Assembly: GCA_941918925.1 (NCBI GenBank)
Contig: OW799237.1
Coordinates: 93,965,015-94,029,014 of the forward strand
Reading direction: 5' to 3'
Source of the DNA: Phyto melanocephala
Lineage: Eukaryota; Arthropoda; Insecta; Diptera; Rhinophoridae
DNA: 64,000 nt
Part shown: positions 11,514 to 22,533 of the stretch, piece by piece
How the letters are laid out: every line of letters starts with the position of its first letter
Numbering within the stretch: position 1 is the stretch's first letter
Notes under the pieces: model-generated
The model's input: the letters and a program-made list of their open reading frames with translations, nothing else
Told to the model about the DNA's origin: nothing
Database searches by the model: none
Position numbers and translations under genes: made by a program

Positions 11514-12373
11514 TCTATATATATAAAAGTGAAACTCTGTGTGTGTGTGTTAGCTATAGACTACGAAACTCTAAAACCGATCGGACTCAAACTTTGGCAT
11601 GTTGTTGGACACATACCGGGGAGTGTTTATGGGTGGAAAAATTGGGCGGGGCCACGCCCATAAAAATTAGTTATCAGTTTTAGCTACTTGCACTTGACCG
11701 ATTTTTCTGAAACTTTGCACACATATCGAGCTGTCATGACTAAATAATTTCGTGATAAGAAAAGTGGGCGGGGCCGCGCCCCTAAAAAAGTTTAATTTTG
11801 AGGTACTTCCACTGGACCGATTTCTCTAAAGCTTTGCACACATACTAAGCTGTCATAACCATATAATTTCGTGATTAGAAAAGTGGGCAGGGCTACGCCC
11901 ATAAAAAAAGGTTATAATTTTGAGGTACTTGCACCAGACCGATTTTTCTGAAACTTTGCACACATATCGAGCTGTCATGACTAAATAATTTCGTGATTAG
12001 AAAAGTGGGCAGTGCCACGCCCATAAAAAAAAGGTACCATTTTGAGGTACTTGCACTGGACCGATTATTCTGAAACTTTGCACACATATTGAGCTGTTAA
12101 GACTTTACAATTTCGTGATTAGAAAAGTGGGCAGGGCCACGCCCATAAAAGCAATTATAATTTTAGGAACTTGCACTGGTCCGATTCTTCTGAAACTTTG
12201 CACACATATTGAGCTGTTATGACTTTACAATTTCGTGATTAGAAAAGTGGGCAATGCCACACCCATAACAAAAAAATAATAATTTTTAGGTTTTTGCACT
12301 TGATATTCAATTAAAATTTAGAATGCATTTCGATTCATTAAGGGGCGTAGCAACGCGCGCCGGGTTTTTCTAG
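11514..12373 (+). mobile_element. Nonautonomous Helitron, family 1, copy 1
   Basis: The 5' end is TCTATATATATAAAAGTG, then a short GT run and TTAGCTATAGACT. The 3' end is GGGGCGTAGCAACGCGCGCC followed by GGGTTTTTCTAG and T, matching the Helitron rule of 5' TC and 3' CTRR before T. Between them are five to six imperfect tandem units of about 115-120 bp. Each holds TTTCTGAAACTTTGCACACA and a GC-rich near-palindrome (GGGCGGGGCCACGCCC). There is no Rep/helicase coding. Confidence 0.85.
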
Positions 12374-13128
12374 TATACATATATAAGTGAAAATCTGTGT
12401 GTGTGTTAGCTATAGACTCCGAAATTGTAATTCTGATCGGTCTTAAACTTTGGCAAGTTGTTGTACAAACTCCAGGGAGTCTTTATGGGTGGAAAAAATA
12501 GGCGGTGCCACGCCCATAAAAAAATTAGTTATCATTTTTAGCTACTTGCACTTGACCGATTTTTCTGAAACTTTGCACACAAATATTGAGCTCTCATGAT
12601 TATACAATTTCGTGATTAGATAAGTGGACAGGGCCACGCCCATAAAAAATAAGTTATAATTTTTAGCTACCTGCACTAGATAAATTTTTCTGAAACTTTG
12701 CTCATATGTACATATTGAGCTATCATGACTATCTAATTTCGTGATTAGAAAAGTGGGCAGTGCCACGCCCATAAAAAATAAGTCATAATTTTTAGCGACT
12801 TGAACTTCACCGATTTTTCTGAAACTTTGCACACATATTAAGCTGCCATGATTATACAATTTCGCGATTAGAAATGTGGGCAGTGCCACGCCCATAAAAA
12901 ATAAGTTATTATTTTTAGCTACTTGCACTAGATCGGTTTTTCAGAAACTTTGCACATATGTACATATTGAGATATCATGACTATCTAATTTCGTGATTAG
13001 AAAAGTGGACAGTGCCACGCCCATAAAAAATTTATAATTTTTCGCTTCTTGCACTTGATATTCAATTAAAATTGAGAATGCATTTTTATTCATTAAGGGG
13101 CGTAGCAACGCGCGCCGGGCTTGGCTAG
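12374..13128 (+). mobile_element. Nonautonomous Helitron, family 1, copy 2, abutting copy 1
   Basis: It starts directly after the CTAG of copy 1 with a slightly decayed 5' end (TATACATATATAAGTGAAAA) and ends CGCGCCGGGCTTGGCTAG at 13128. It has four to five internal units of the same 115-120 bp repeat. The two copies lie head to tail with no host DNA between them. Confidence 0.8.
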
Positions 13129-14200
13129 TTACTGATAAAAATTATGCAACTGACAAAACCACACGTAACAAATATTGAACACCACTATTAAAAACAATGT
13201 ACTAAAAATACCAGTTCTCCTTATAATATCTTTGTAGTCTTTGCTTGTATGAAAGTCTGTAATGATGGATGGTTGGTGATTTTGGGTTTTCATTAAACTA
13301 AACAGCCAACAATATAAATTAAGAGTGTTTGAGTTTCGATGACATGTTTTGCATTTTAAATCACTCAAAACAACGCACATGTCTCATAGTTCTTATGTTG
13401 TTTTCTTTTTTGTTAAGTTTTAACATTTTTTACAGTTGTGTAAATACAACTTTGTTCAACTGACTACAAATTCAGAAGGAATTAAGAAAAAAAATTACAA
13501 ATAGGTTAAATATTTCTTTAAAATAATTTTAACAATGTAAAGAGATTTTACATAAAATTCAAAGTATACTTATAAAAAAAATTTCTTAAATGTTTGTTGT
13601 GGAAACAAATGTTTGTAAGGTTTTGAATTTGTAGTGTTAATAGAGAATTAACAACGAAAAAAATTGAAAATAGAATATACATATGTATGTACATATATCA
13701 GAAATTTTTATAGAAAGAAAACTACAAAAAAAAAAATATATATACAGTGCCATTTAATCTTTAAAATGGCTCTCTTGAACAAAACCTGTCTCTACCCTTA
13801 GGTACCTTTCTCTATGCACTGTCACATATACATTATTAAGTCGGAAATGAATATTGTAAAAATTTCACATGGAATGGCAACCCTATATATAAGTTAACAC
13901 AGTCCTATACTCAAACAGCACACAAAAATCCCAGACGAAACTTAACACCTTATACCAAACAAACCAATGCAAAAAAGACTATTTTCGCGGATGTTGCACA
14001 CGCGCCACTTCAACCTGTGGGAAATAAAGAATCAACATTTTCGCAACAAAATAATAAATGTTGATTCAGCGGTTTCTGAAAAGACAAAAATAATATAATA
14101 ATAAGAAAATATTGTAAAAGTACTTAGTAACATTTTTATCAATAAAGTGTTGCGAGAGCAACACGTCTTTTTAAAAAAAATCAAATAACAGTTGTTTATT
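13129..14200. other. AT-rich interval, only a degenerate dispersed-repeat trace
   Basis: Around 13820-13890 a decayed trace of the GTCY-bearing dispersed repeat can be seen (AAGTCGGAAATGAATATTGTA, then AATGGCAACCCTATATATA). No coding motif is recognised elsewhere. Confidence 0.4.
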
Positions 14201-14204
14201 TAAT

Positions 14205-16275
14205 TTATATACTTATATTTATTCTTATACTTATTGTAATACTTATACTCATACTTATACTCATACTTATACTCATACTTATACTCATACTTATACTCAT
14301 ACTGATACTTATACTCATACTCATATTTATACTCATACTTATACTCATACTAATACTCATACTCAGACTTATACTCATATTTATATTTATACTCATACTT
14401 ATACTTATCCTATACTCATACTCATACTTATACTCATACTCATATTTATACTCATACTCATTCTTATACTCATATTTATACTCATACTCATACTTATACT
14501 CATACTTATACTTATACTCATACTTATACTCATACTTATACTTATACTCATACTTATACTCATACTTATACTCATACTTATACTCATACTCATTTATACT
14601 CATACTTATACTCATACTCATACTCAGACTTATACTCATACTTATACTCATATTTATACTCATACTTATACTTATACGTATACTCATACTTATACTCATA
14701 CTTATACTCTTACTCATACTTATACTCATACTTATACTCATACTCATACTTATACTCATACAAACACTCATACTTATACTCATACTTATACTCATACTCA
14801 TACTTATACTCATACTTATACTCATGCTCATACTTATACTCATACTTATACTCATACTCATACTTATACTCATACAAACACTCATACTTATACTCATACT
14901 TATACTCATACTTATACTCATCCTATACTCATACTTATACTCATACTCATCTTTATACTCATACTCATTCTTATACTCATATTTATACTCATACTTATAC
15001 TCATACTAATACTCATACTTATACTCATACTTATACTTATACTCATATTTATACTCATACTTATACTCATACTCAGACTTATACTCATACTTATACTCAT
15101 ATTAATACTCATACTTATACTCATACTTATACTCATACTTATACTCATATTTTTACTCATACTCAAACTTATACTTATACTCATACTTATACTCATACTT
15201 ATACTCATACTTATACTCATACTTATACTCATACTCATACTTATACTCATACTTATACTCATACAAACACTCATACTTATACTCATACATATACTCATAC
15301 TTATACTCATACTTATACTCATACTTATACTCATACTTATACTCATACTTATACTCATACTTATTACTCATACTTATACTCATGCTTATGCTCATACTTA
15401 TACTCATACTCATACTCAGACTTATACTCATACTTATACTCATATTTATATTTATACTTATACTCATACTTATACTCATATTCATACCTATACTTATACT
15501 CATATTTATACTCATACTCATACTTATACTCATACTTATACTCATATTTATACCCATACTTATACTAATACTTATACCCATACTCATTCTTATACTCATA
15601 CGTATACTCATACTTATACTCATACTTATACTCATACTTATACTCATACTTATACTCATACTTATACTCATACTTATACTCATACTTATAATCATACTTA
15701 TACTTATACTCATACTTATACTCATACTTATACTCATATTTATACTCATACTTATACTCATATTTATACTTATACTCGTACTCATACTTATACTCATACT
15801 TATACTAATACTCATACGCATGCTTATAATCATACTTATACTCATACTAATACTCATACTTATACTCATACTTGTACTCATAGTTATACTTATACTCATA
15901 CTTATACTCATATTTATACTCATACTTATACTCATATTTATACTCATAGTTATACTCATACTTATACTCATATTTATACTCATAGTTATACTTATACTCT
16001 TACTTATACTCATACTTTTACTCATAATCATACTTATACTCATACTTATACTCATACTTATACTCATACTTATACTCATATTTATACTCATGCTCATACT
16101 TATATTTATACTTATACTCATACTTATACTCATATTTATACTCATACACATACTCATACTTATATTCATACTTATACTCATACTTATACTCATATTTATA
16201 CTCATACTCATTCTTATACTCATACTTATACTCATATTTATACTGATATTTATACTTATAATCATAGTTATACTT
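14205..16275. repeat. 12-bp satellite array, (TACTCATACTTA)n
   Basis: About 2.07 kb of tandem units alternate the hexamers TACTCA and TACTTA, with point variants such as TATTTA, TACTGA, CAAACA and TCCTAT. The hexamer frame is kept across nearly the whole array, so every frame is open for long stretches and gives artificial M-S-I-S, Y-E-Y-K or L-I-L-I proteins. Short higher-order blocks recur (for example with CAAACA near 14761, 14875 and 15264). No gene is called here. Confidence 0.95.
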
Positions 16276-16718
16276 TCAGGACGATCTCGCTATGTCCGTC
16301 CGTCTTTCCGTAGGCCATGAAGAATGTTTTTCCGTCTAAACGCTCAGACTCCGAGTGATAAAATTGCAAGTATACTTCTTTAATAAAAAAATATGTTTTT
16401 CCGAAAACTGCTCAAGTCCGTACGGTATAAAGGATGTTAAGATCAAAATGCACGAAAATTTGCCCCGCACAGTCTGTTAAAATGTAAAAGCCCATAAAGG
16501 CAATAGAGTTAATTTATTTATTTGACTATGGAAAATAAAATAGACAATTTAATTAAAATTGAATATTTATATTCAAACATTGATTAAAAAGAAAGACAAA
16601 ATAATGAATACATACAAATTTACAATAATTATGAATTAAGAGAAGTTATTATTTTACTTTTAATTACAAAAAAGCTTGATGGAAAATTAAAAACATTTAA
16701 AAAAATTGTTAAATTTAT
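16276..16718. other. GTCC-rich repeat trace followed by AT-rich DNA
   Basis: Just after the satellite the run TGTCCGTCCGTCTTTCCG and the phrase CTCAGACTCCGAGTGATAAA resemble the GTCY core of the dispersed repeats elsewhere in the window. The rest is AT-rich with nothing recognised. Confidence 0.4.
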
Positions 16719-16731
16719 TACACATACACAA

Positions 16732-16879
16732 GAGTGCCCCGATCAGTCAGCTAGTCAGCAGTGTGCTATTCTGCTAGTTTGGGTGTTGCGGGTTCGATTC
16801 AGGTATCACAAAGGGATCAATATAATGGACCCAAGTGAGCTGCACAGCAGCTGCCTGTTTTACCTAACCTAACCTAACC
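16732..16879 (+). mobile_element. tRNA-like SINE with (CCTAA)n tail and 13-bp TSD
   Basis: The 148-bp element is flanked by the exact 13-mer TACACATACACAA (16719-16731 and 16880-16892), the signature of target-primed insertion. The head contains GGGTTCGATTC, close to the tRNA B-box consensus GGTTCGANTCC, about 50 bp after a CAGTCAGCTAGTCAGCAG stretch that could be a decayed A box. The tail is ACCTAACCTAACCTAACC rather than poly(A). The LINE fragment at 38275-38635 ends in the same ACCTA-type tail, so a LINE of that kind is a candidate donor of the reverse transcriptase. Confidence 0.85.
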
Positions 16880-16949
16880 TACACATACACAATCTACATA
16901 ACTGTAATTAGATCTGAAAAATTTTATTGATATTGGAAAAAATTTCATG

Positions 16950-17310
16950 ATGAATGTAAAATTGTTTATTAAGAAACCAGAGCTTACTTAGGGAGTTAAA
17001 AAAAAGAATTAAAATGTTTAACACAGTTCTGGTTCCTTTTATAGTTGAAAATTTAATACGAGAAAGTCTAGCAGAATAGGCTTTACAAGCAACGAGTACA
17101 CAAATTTTGTGACATACGGATCCTTAAACTCTTTAGCCCAACGTTTTACAAAGCCAAGTACATCATTATTTACCGTCAAGGTAACATGCGAAATAAAATT
17201 TAGTATTTAGTCGAGTAAGATTCCCAGTTCTAAGAAATTATCAACTAGTTTTAGCTGGTAACCGTCAAAAATATAGTGTGCCGGTATCGGGTTACTTCTG
17301 AAAAATCGGA
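16950..17310 (-). pseudogene. LINE reverse transcriptase, C-terminal remnant
   Basis: The minus-strand translation reads SNPIPAHYIFDGYQLK, LVDNFLELGILLD, LNFISHVTLTVNN and LGFVKRWAKEFKDPYVTKF. This is the pattern after the YADD box in Jockey/I-type enzymes (D-LG-V-D, L-F-H, LGF-R, F-D). At least one in-frame stop follows LLD. No start, tail or target duplication was located. Confidence 0.7.
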
Positions 17311-17769
17311 TGTATTTAATTTTTTTTAATTGACTAACTAAAAAATAAATTTACTTCATGTCGATAGATGTGCGATGCTAAAATTTTGTATATAAAAGTT
17401 CTACTTTGTTAACATTATTAATTAAGATCATAGGCCTTCTCTAACTTCCACCTCTCCCTTATGGCAGAACCTGTTATTAAAAAAATTTACAAACTGAAAT
17501 TTTGTAAATACGATTTTCTGGTCAATGTTATTATAATAAAGTGAGATGATACGCCCATCTTCCATATAATGTTTTTTTTTATTAAATTCATATAATTTTT
17601 ATATGATCAAAGATTTGTTGAATGCATTAGCATAAATCAATTTTTTACGTAGAAGTATTGTATATATTCTTAGCTTATATAAATAAGAAATAATAATTTT
17701 GTTAATAATATATTTTTTATTCTATTCGCAATTTTTCTACACCACCATTTTTAGTGGTTTTTAATTTAA

Positions 17770-19382
17770 CCCATTATATATATTTATTGTGCAAGAATTT
17801 AAATTGTAACTATGCAGTTTTTACAGCAACAAATAAACAAAATAAAATCAAAACAAAAAACTAGAAAAAATTTGAACACAGTTGTTGTACCTAACAGCAA
17901 ATATTGCTGTTCGCAAGCGCGAACGTTGGCTGCTATTCAACATCTACAATTGAAAAAAAAAATTCAAAGACATAAAGCCATCTATACATTGTAATAACAA
18001 TAGCAATTTTGATCTTAACGATAAGCTAACCAAGGTAAATAAATTTTAACTTCCTGTGAGATTGATTGGCTTATAATATGTTTATTCCTCATGGCAAACT
18101 CAAAACACATGCAGTTTGGGATAAGGGGTTTCAATTTGTCGATCGATGAACATCGACGATCGATCGGACGCCACTCATGCAAAATGTACATAAGAGACAA
18201 ACCGATTCGATTTGGTTACAAATTCTGGTGTCTTTGCTCTTCAAATGGGTATTTATTTAACTGTATACCGTATGCGGGTGTCAGTGATAATAATGAAATT
18301 ATCAAATCAGATTAGGTACAGATAATTATTAAGACTATTACAAAATGTTGAAAACCCAAATTACCAAAGAGTTTTCTTCGATAACTTTTTAACGTCATAC
18401 CAACTAATGTGTCTGCTTAGCGAAAAACAATTTTGTGCAACTGGAACTGTCCGCAACAATAGAATTGGAAAGGCACCTTTTAAAATAGGATATGAATTGA
18501 ACCGTGGTGATTCTGACTTGCAATATAATAAACGAACAATACATTGGCTTGTCATTGGCTTGGGCTGGTAATAAAGAATTGACAATTTGTACTAATTTTG
18601 ACCAAATTGAGCCATTTCACTCGGTAAAAAGATGGAAAAAAAATAAAAAAAAAGTTATAAAAAATTGGAAGTTATCAGAAGACTAATACGTTTTTTATTT
18701 AGAACCAAGGTATGGATGTTGTTGATTTGCATGACAATGCCGTTGAAAATTATAGAATAAATATCCGATCTAAAAAGTGGCTTGGCCGTTTTTTATTTCA
18801 GTTTTAAGCTTAAGTTTAAGTTTATCAACGCATGGAAGCTACACTGCTTTGTTTCAAAGAAAAAACACTATGCTACAAAAAAGCTTCCGTGTTATAATAG
18901 CAAAAGAGCTTTTGTTCTCTTCTAAGCGAATAGAAAAGTCTCCAAAATTTTTACATCGTATATCTCCCGTAGAGCAGATAGATGGAAAACCTAGACGTTG
19001 CAGATTAAAAGCCTGTGGAAAGTGTAATGTACATTTACATCCTAAATGTTTTGAGGAGTACCATAAGAAGTAACTTTACCACTAAATTTAAAAACTATAT
19101 TTTCATAATTTTTCTTAATAAATATAATTAACAAAATTATAAGAAATTATTGTTAATTGTATTTATGCATATGAAAAAGAAAATCAAATGAAATTGTTTA
19201 AAACAAAAAATAATGACGTTGCATTGCGGCCAGCGTTCGCGCTTGCGAACACCGATTTCTGACGATCTCCGTGGGGCTAGGTAAATTTTGATGACGAATT
19301 TGAATTTAGTAGCCTCATGTTATCTAGAAACCTGGATTTTATCGAATTCCGACGACTTTTATGTTTCGCGGCTGGAAATGGG
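17770..19382 (+). mobile_element. piggyBac-type element with TTAA target sites
   Basis: TTAA at 17766-17769 and 19383-19386 brackets termini CCCATT and, inverted, AATGGG, the piggyBac pattern of TTAA plus a CCC terminus. Near each end is an inverted 20-mer containing GTTCGCGCTTGCGAAC (about 17910-17927 and 19228-19248). The 1613-bp element keeps the C-terminal two-thirds of a transposase with frameshifts and has lost the N-terminus. It is therefore a deleted, inactive copy. Confidence 0.85.
18090..19073 (+). pseudogene. piggyBac transposase, N-terminally deleted and frameshifted
   Basis: Segments in family order are: NLSIDEHRRSIGRHSCKMYI with KPIRFGYKFWCL (first catalytic Asp block, equivalent to D268 of piggyBac); FFDNFLTSYQLM (second Asp block); CATGTVRNNRIGKAPFK; NQGMDVVDLHDNAVENYR with RSKKW (third Asp block); and a cysteine-rich tail CRLKACGKCNVHLHPKC. 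All three aspartates survive, but the segments lie in different frames with stops between them. It lies inside the TTAA-bounded element at 17770-19382. Confidence 0.85.
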
Positions 19383-19389
19383 TTAATAA

Positions 19390-19640
19390 AATTAAGAATT
19401 TTATAAAAACACCAAAAATATATATACTTACAGAGCTGAACATAACCACAAAACTAAAAAATAAAAACTAATTGTACGCTCTGTGGCAGGCGAAAAGTAG
19501 TTTCAGCTGGATAAAGCAACAGGCTCACATGGCCCGTGCTACAAATAATTTTTTAAATGAAATTTTTGATGAGCAAATTCTCAAGAACCTTTAGAATTCA
19601 ATTGGCCAGCTTTTTTACAAGATTTAACTGCCTCGGATTA
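19390..19640. other. Short interval, nothing recognised
   Basis: AT-rich with no motif; it lies between the piggyBac end and the dispersed repeat starting near 19650. Confidence 0.4.
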
Positions 19641-19649
19641 CACTGCTCT

Positions 19650-20148
19650 ACAAAAACTAATTTTTTGTCTTCCCGTTAATTAAAGCTATGTGGACTATAT
19701 GGATTTTGATACGCTGAACTCAAATCCGTTGTCGGTTTTTTTCCATCAGATCGGGATTTTTTTTATGGGCGTGGCAACCTTTTCCCCCTAAATTAGTCAG
19801 GTACGGAGACATATTTCATCCTAACTCGAGAACCAGTCATCCTATTTTCAAAAGTAAGACACCAGAAGATGTGTAACAAAATTGTATTTATTTGGTCGAA
19901 TAAAATTTTTCTCTATCTCTTATCGTTTTGGAACTATTCAAAAATTAATGGAGAAAAAAAATTTTTTTCGTGCAAAGTTGTTAATATTTTTCAATTAAAA
20001 AATGGAATTAAAAAAAATATAAAGCAAATATTTAACATTTTGCACTTTTTTCTGAGAGCTACTTATCTTAACCATAAACCATAAAAATCGTTAAAAAAAT
20101 TTAGATTTTATTGTCAATTTACCGCAGGTACCCAATATTGACCAAATA
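19650..20148 (+). repeat. Dispersed repeat X, copy 1
   Basis: It begins CACTGCTCTACAAAAACTAA and runs through AAAGCTATGTGGACTATATG and TTTGATACGCTGAACTCAAA to the end phrase TGTCAATTTACCGCAGGTAC, then CCAATATTG. The inverse of this sequence is at 53321-53938 with clear similarity throughout. Open frames inside show no recognised domain. The CACTGCTC start resembles a DNA-transposon terminus, but no partner inverted repeat was found. Confidence 0.7.
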
Positions 20149-20168
20149 TGTGTAATGCAGCAAACAAC

Positions 20169-20321
20169 GTCAGAGTGGGCGCACTAAAGCGCCTTCTAGC
20201 AACAATGAATGACAACTATTTACTTTTATCTATTTTCGTACAACAAAAACAAATACAAGCAAAAAAATTTGCCAGATTGTAATTTTGTAGCAACGCCTCG
20301 CTTAAAGCACCCACCCTGTCG
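20169..20321. repeat. Possible small MITE with CAGRGTGGGYGC ends
   Basis: CAGAGTGGGCGCACTAAAGC at the left is roughly inverted at the right as CAGGGTGGGTGCTTTAAGCG, and both are followed by a GCAAC or GCTAC tract. No clean target duplication was seen. Confidence 0.35.
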
Positions 20322-20464
20322 TCACCCGTAGATAACTTCAAATTACAATAAAAAATTGAAATATTACAGCTTATTTTATTTAAAATAACATAAAATTTTT
20401 GTTAATAAATATTAATTTTTATTTAGGAAATATTGTTTAAATAAAAAAGTAGCTTAAGCTGTCC

Positions 20465-20695
20465 ATGCCCTATCGTCCACATCATTTAATTTCGTTCTCA
20501 AGGGTTATTTTAAAGAACAAGTATACGCCCCAAACTATAGAACGGCTAAAGTACAACATTAAAGCTAAGACCAAAGCAATTGAGCCTGAAACTTTGCCTG
20601 AAGTTTTGCAAAATGCCTTTTGCTTCGTTAAAAATAGTGGTAATTTCTATGATATTATTATTCAAAGTTCATATCATGCGAAGTTAATATTAAAT
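20465..20695 (+). pseudogene. Tc1/mariner-type transposase C-terminal remnant
   Basis: The frame contains YTPQTIERLKYNIKAKTKAI, ETLPEVLQNAFCFV and GNFYDII. This matches the tail of Tc1/mariner-superfamily enzymes (TIEQLK-NI, ET-V, R-C-GGHF-I). The catalytic core is absent. Downstream, near 20757, GACCCACCCTGTAGA looks like a transposon terminus, but no left partner was confirmed. Confidence 0.5.
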
Positions 20696-20769
20696 TAAAA
20701 AAAAAAATATGAACAAATAACATATTTAATTTTTATACCCAGGCGTGTCTCTTGACCCACCCTGTAGAA

Positions 20770-22130
20770 TAGAAGAAAATATTTTTGATAATATTTAATT
20801 TTATTAAGGATACAGGTCTTAAAGTAAAAGTAAAGGTAAAAGAAAATATTTTTGTATTAATAACTTGTGTAACAACTTGGAAGAAGCATTCATTTATGAT
20901 TACGATTGTGCTAATTTTTAAATGTCTCGATTTTGTGTCATACAATTAAATGCTACAAGCATTTATGTTTAAAAGTTGCCAAATGAAAGGTTTTTTTTCG
21001 CCAGATTCAAGTTATTTTAAGAGGTCAAAAATTTGTTGTTTTGGTAAAAAAAAATAAAAGCAGTTGCATTTGTAATTTTAATTTTATTTTATGTTTAAAT
21101 ATATTTGACATACGGTTGATTACAATAAAAGAAATTTTGTTGAATTATAATTTATTACATTATACAAAACTAAATTAAAATCACAAACAATAAACTTAAG
21201 CAAAGTCTTTAAAGCTGCCAGCCTGGCTTGTGTAGTATGCAAAACAAAAGACTTAAAACATAAACTTTTTTGCATTTTTTTTCTCTCTCCTTCTCCTGCT
21301 GTTGTTGTCTCTTTGTTATTTGTATTTCCCAAGACAACAACTACAATATTTTCTAAAATATTTCTCACATTTCTATTATAAAATAAAATAGGTAAAGTAA
21401 AAATAATAGAAAAAAAAACTCTTCTTTTTAACGATCATTACTTTTACTTTGCATGTTGCCTAATGCCAGACAACAGTGGCTGTTATGCTGTTTAACCAAT
21501 GCAACTGACCTTTTAAAAATTGACAAAACAAATGCGTTACAAAGTTAAACATGTTAACTGCCTTATGTGGTAGTAGCTTCATGTGTATACATACATGTTT
21601 GTATGTAGTTATACAAAAAAAAAAATCATCTGTTATACGTACATACATCTGTAATACATATACGACTTAAAATCACATGATGTGTCTTTTAAAAAAAATC
21701 ACTTTAATTAGCAAAAAAAAAAAAAAACAAAAAAAAAATACTAATAAAAAAAAACAACGTAAAATAGTTGAAATCACTAAAAGTATGATATTGACGGCAC
21801 TAGTTTGGTTCAAATCAATTCCTTAATAGGTTTTATTACCGTCTGCAGGTTTTAAAAATGGCAATTTCGTAAGTCAGGCGTATTTAAAATTTTTATAAGC
21901 TTAAATAAATGGACAATACAGAATATTCGGCGATAGTTGCAATTTTTAACTTCATTCAAAAGAAGTTCTAAAAAACATTTCTAATCTATTATAAAAGGTG
22001 CCTCATTAAGAATGCATTTTTTCATTGAGAAATAAAAAAACTTTTTTTAAGGAGTTTTGGCTCTAACAGCAAGTCATTGCTCTGAAATTTTCCATTGCTT
22101 TTTCAGTTAGAATTGTTTCTGGCATAAACC
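20770..22130. other. AT-rich interval, nothing recognised
   Basis: The interval contains poly(A)-like runs near 21712-21750 and AT-rich DNA. Open frames of 60-80 codons show no recognisable family features. Confidence 0.4.
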
Positions 22131-22137
22131 GGAAATT

Positions 22138-22435
22138 TCACAAATCTCTAAAGAAAAAAATTGCACGGTGTTTAATAACATTGACTTGGTGACCAGTTGA
22201 CATCAGAATTTCTTGAGATAATTTGTTCTGAAAATTGCTGCTGCAACAAATTTTTACGCAGTGTGATAGTTTGCGCGGTCTTGATAGAACCACATTTCTT
22301 CCAGACCCATGCCGTCCAGTTGAGGCCACACAAATTTCGTTTCATTTCGTTTCTGTAACGAATGTCTTTCACAGTCACTATAATTTCGGCCTCATCTTTA
22401 AAAAGTAAGGCCCAATAACGTGTTCTGTTCAAAAT
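22138..22435 (-). pseudogene. DD41D-type mariner transposase remnant (middle)
   Basis: The translation has FKDEAEIIVTVKDIRYRNEM, then LNWTAWVWKKCGSIKTAQT and EQIISRNSDVNWSPSQCY. These align with the family pattern FKDEAG-VTVNG-RY-EM, WFQQDGATCHTA and ISR-VNWPPRSCD. The catalytic Asp of the QDGA box is Cys here (KCGSI). No intact start or end is present. Similar fragments lie at 24626, 38060, 43620 and 59180. Confidence 0.7.
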
Positions 22436-22439
22436 CTGT

Positions 22440-22530
22440 AATAGTGGCCCTCAGACATATCTTATCCAGGCCCAGCATTGGACCAAGATAACTTCCCTGC
22501 CGAACACCAGAAACCACAGCTTTTATACCA
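22440..22530 (-). pseudogene. LINE reverse transcriptase fragment (SGVxQGS box)
   Basis: The translation GIKAVVSGVRQGSYLGPML matches the conserved SGVPQGSxLGPLLF motif of non-LTR reverse transcriptases. The same AVVSGV phrase occurs in the decayed LINE at 58180-58880. The fragment stops at the 5' end of the Helitron at 22534. Confidence 0.65.
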
Positions 22531-22533
22531 ATA

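Noticed and set aside
12542..12928. 128-codon frame and similar frames at 25070, 42739, 45857 and 46228
   Set aside because: They run through tandem units of family-1 Helitrons and repeat the same FMGVALPTFLI phrase; they are repeat shadows.
14205..16275. Possible CRISPR-like array
   Set aside because: Units are contiguous 6/12-mers without unique spacers, in eukaryotic DNA full of transposons.
14205..16320. Long open frames in several frames (up to 370 codons) over the satellite
   Set aside because: They are the automatic result of a 12-bp repeat without stops and contain only M-S-I-S, Y-E-Y-K or L-I-L-I cycles.
16732..16879. tRNA gene
   Set aside because: The B box is good, but no full cloverleaf can be drawn, the A box is poor and the unit is a SINE with a 13-bp duplication.
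16862..16880. Interstitial telomere (CCTAA repeats), also near 38275
   Set aside because: Both runs sit exactly at the 3' ends of insertions bounded by target duplications, so they are retroelement tails.
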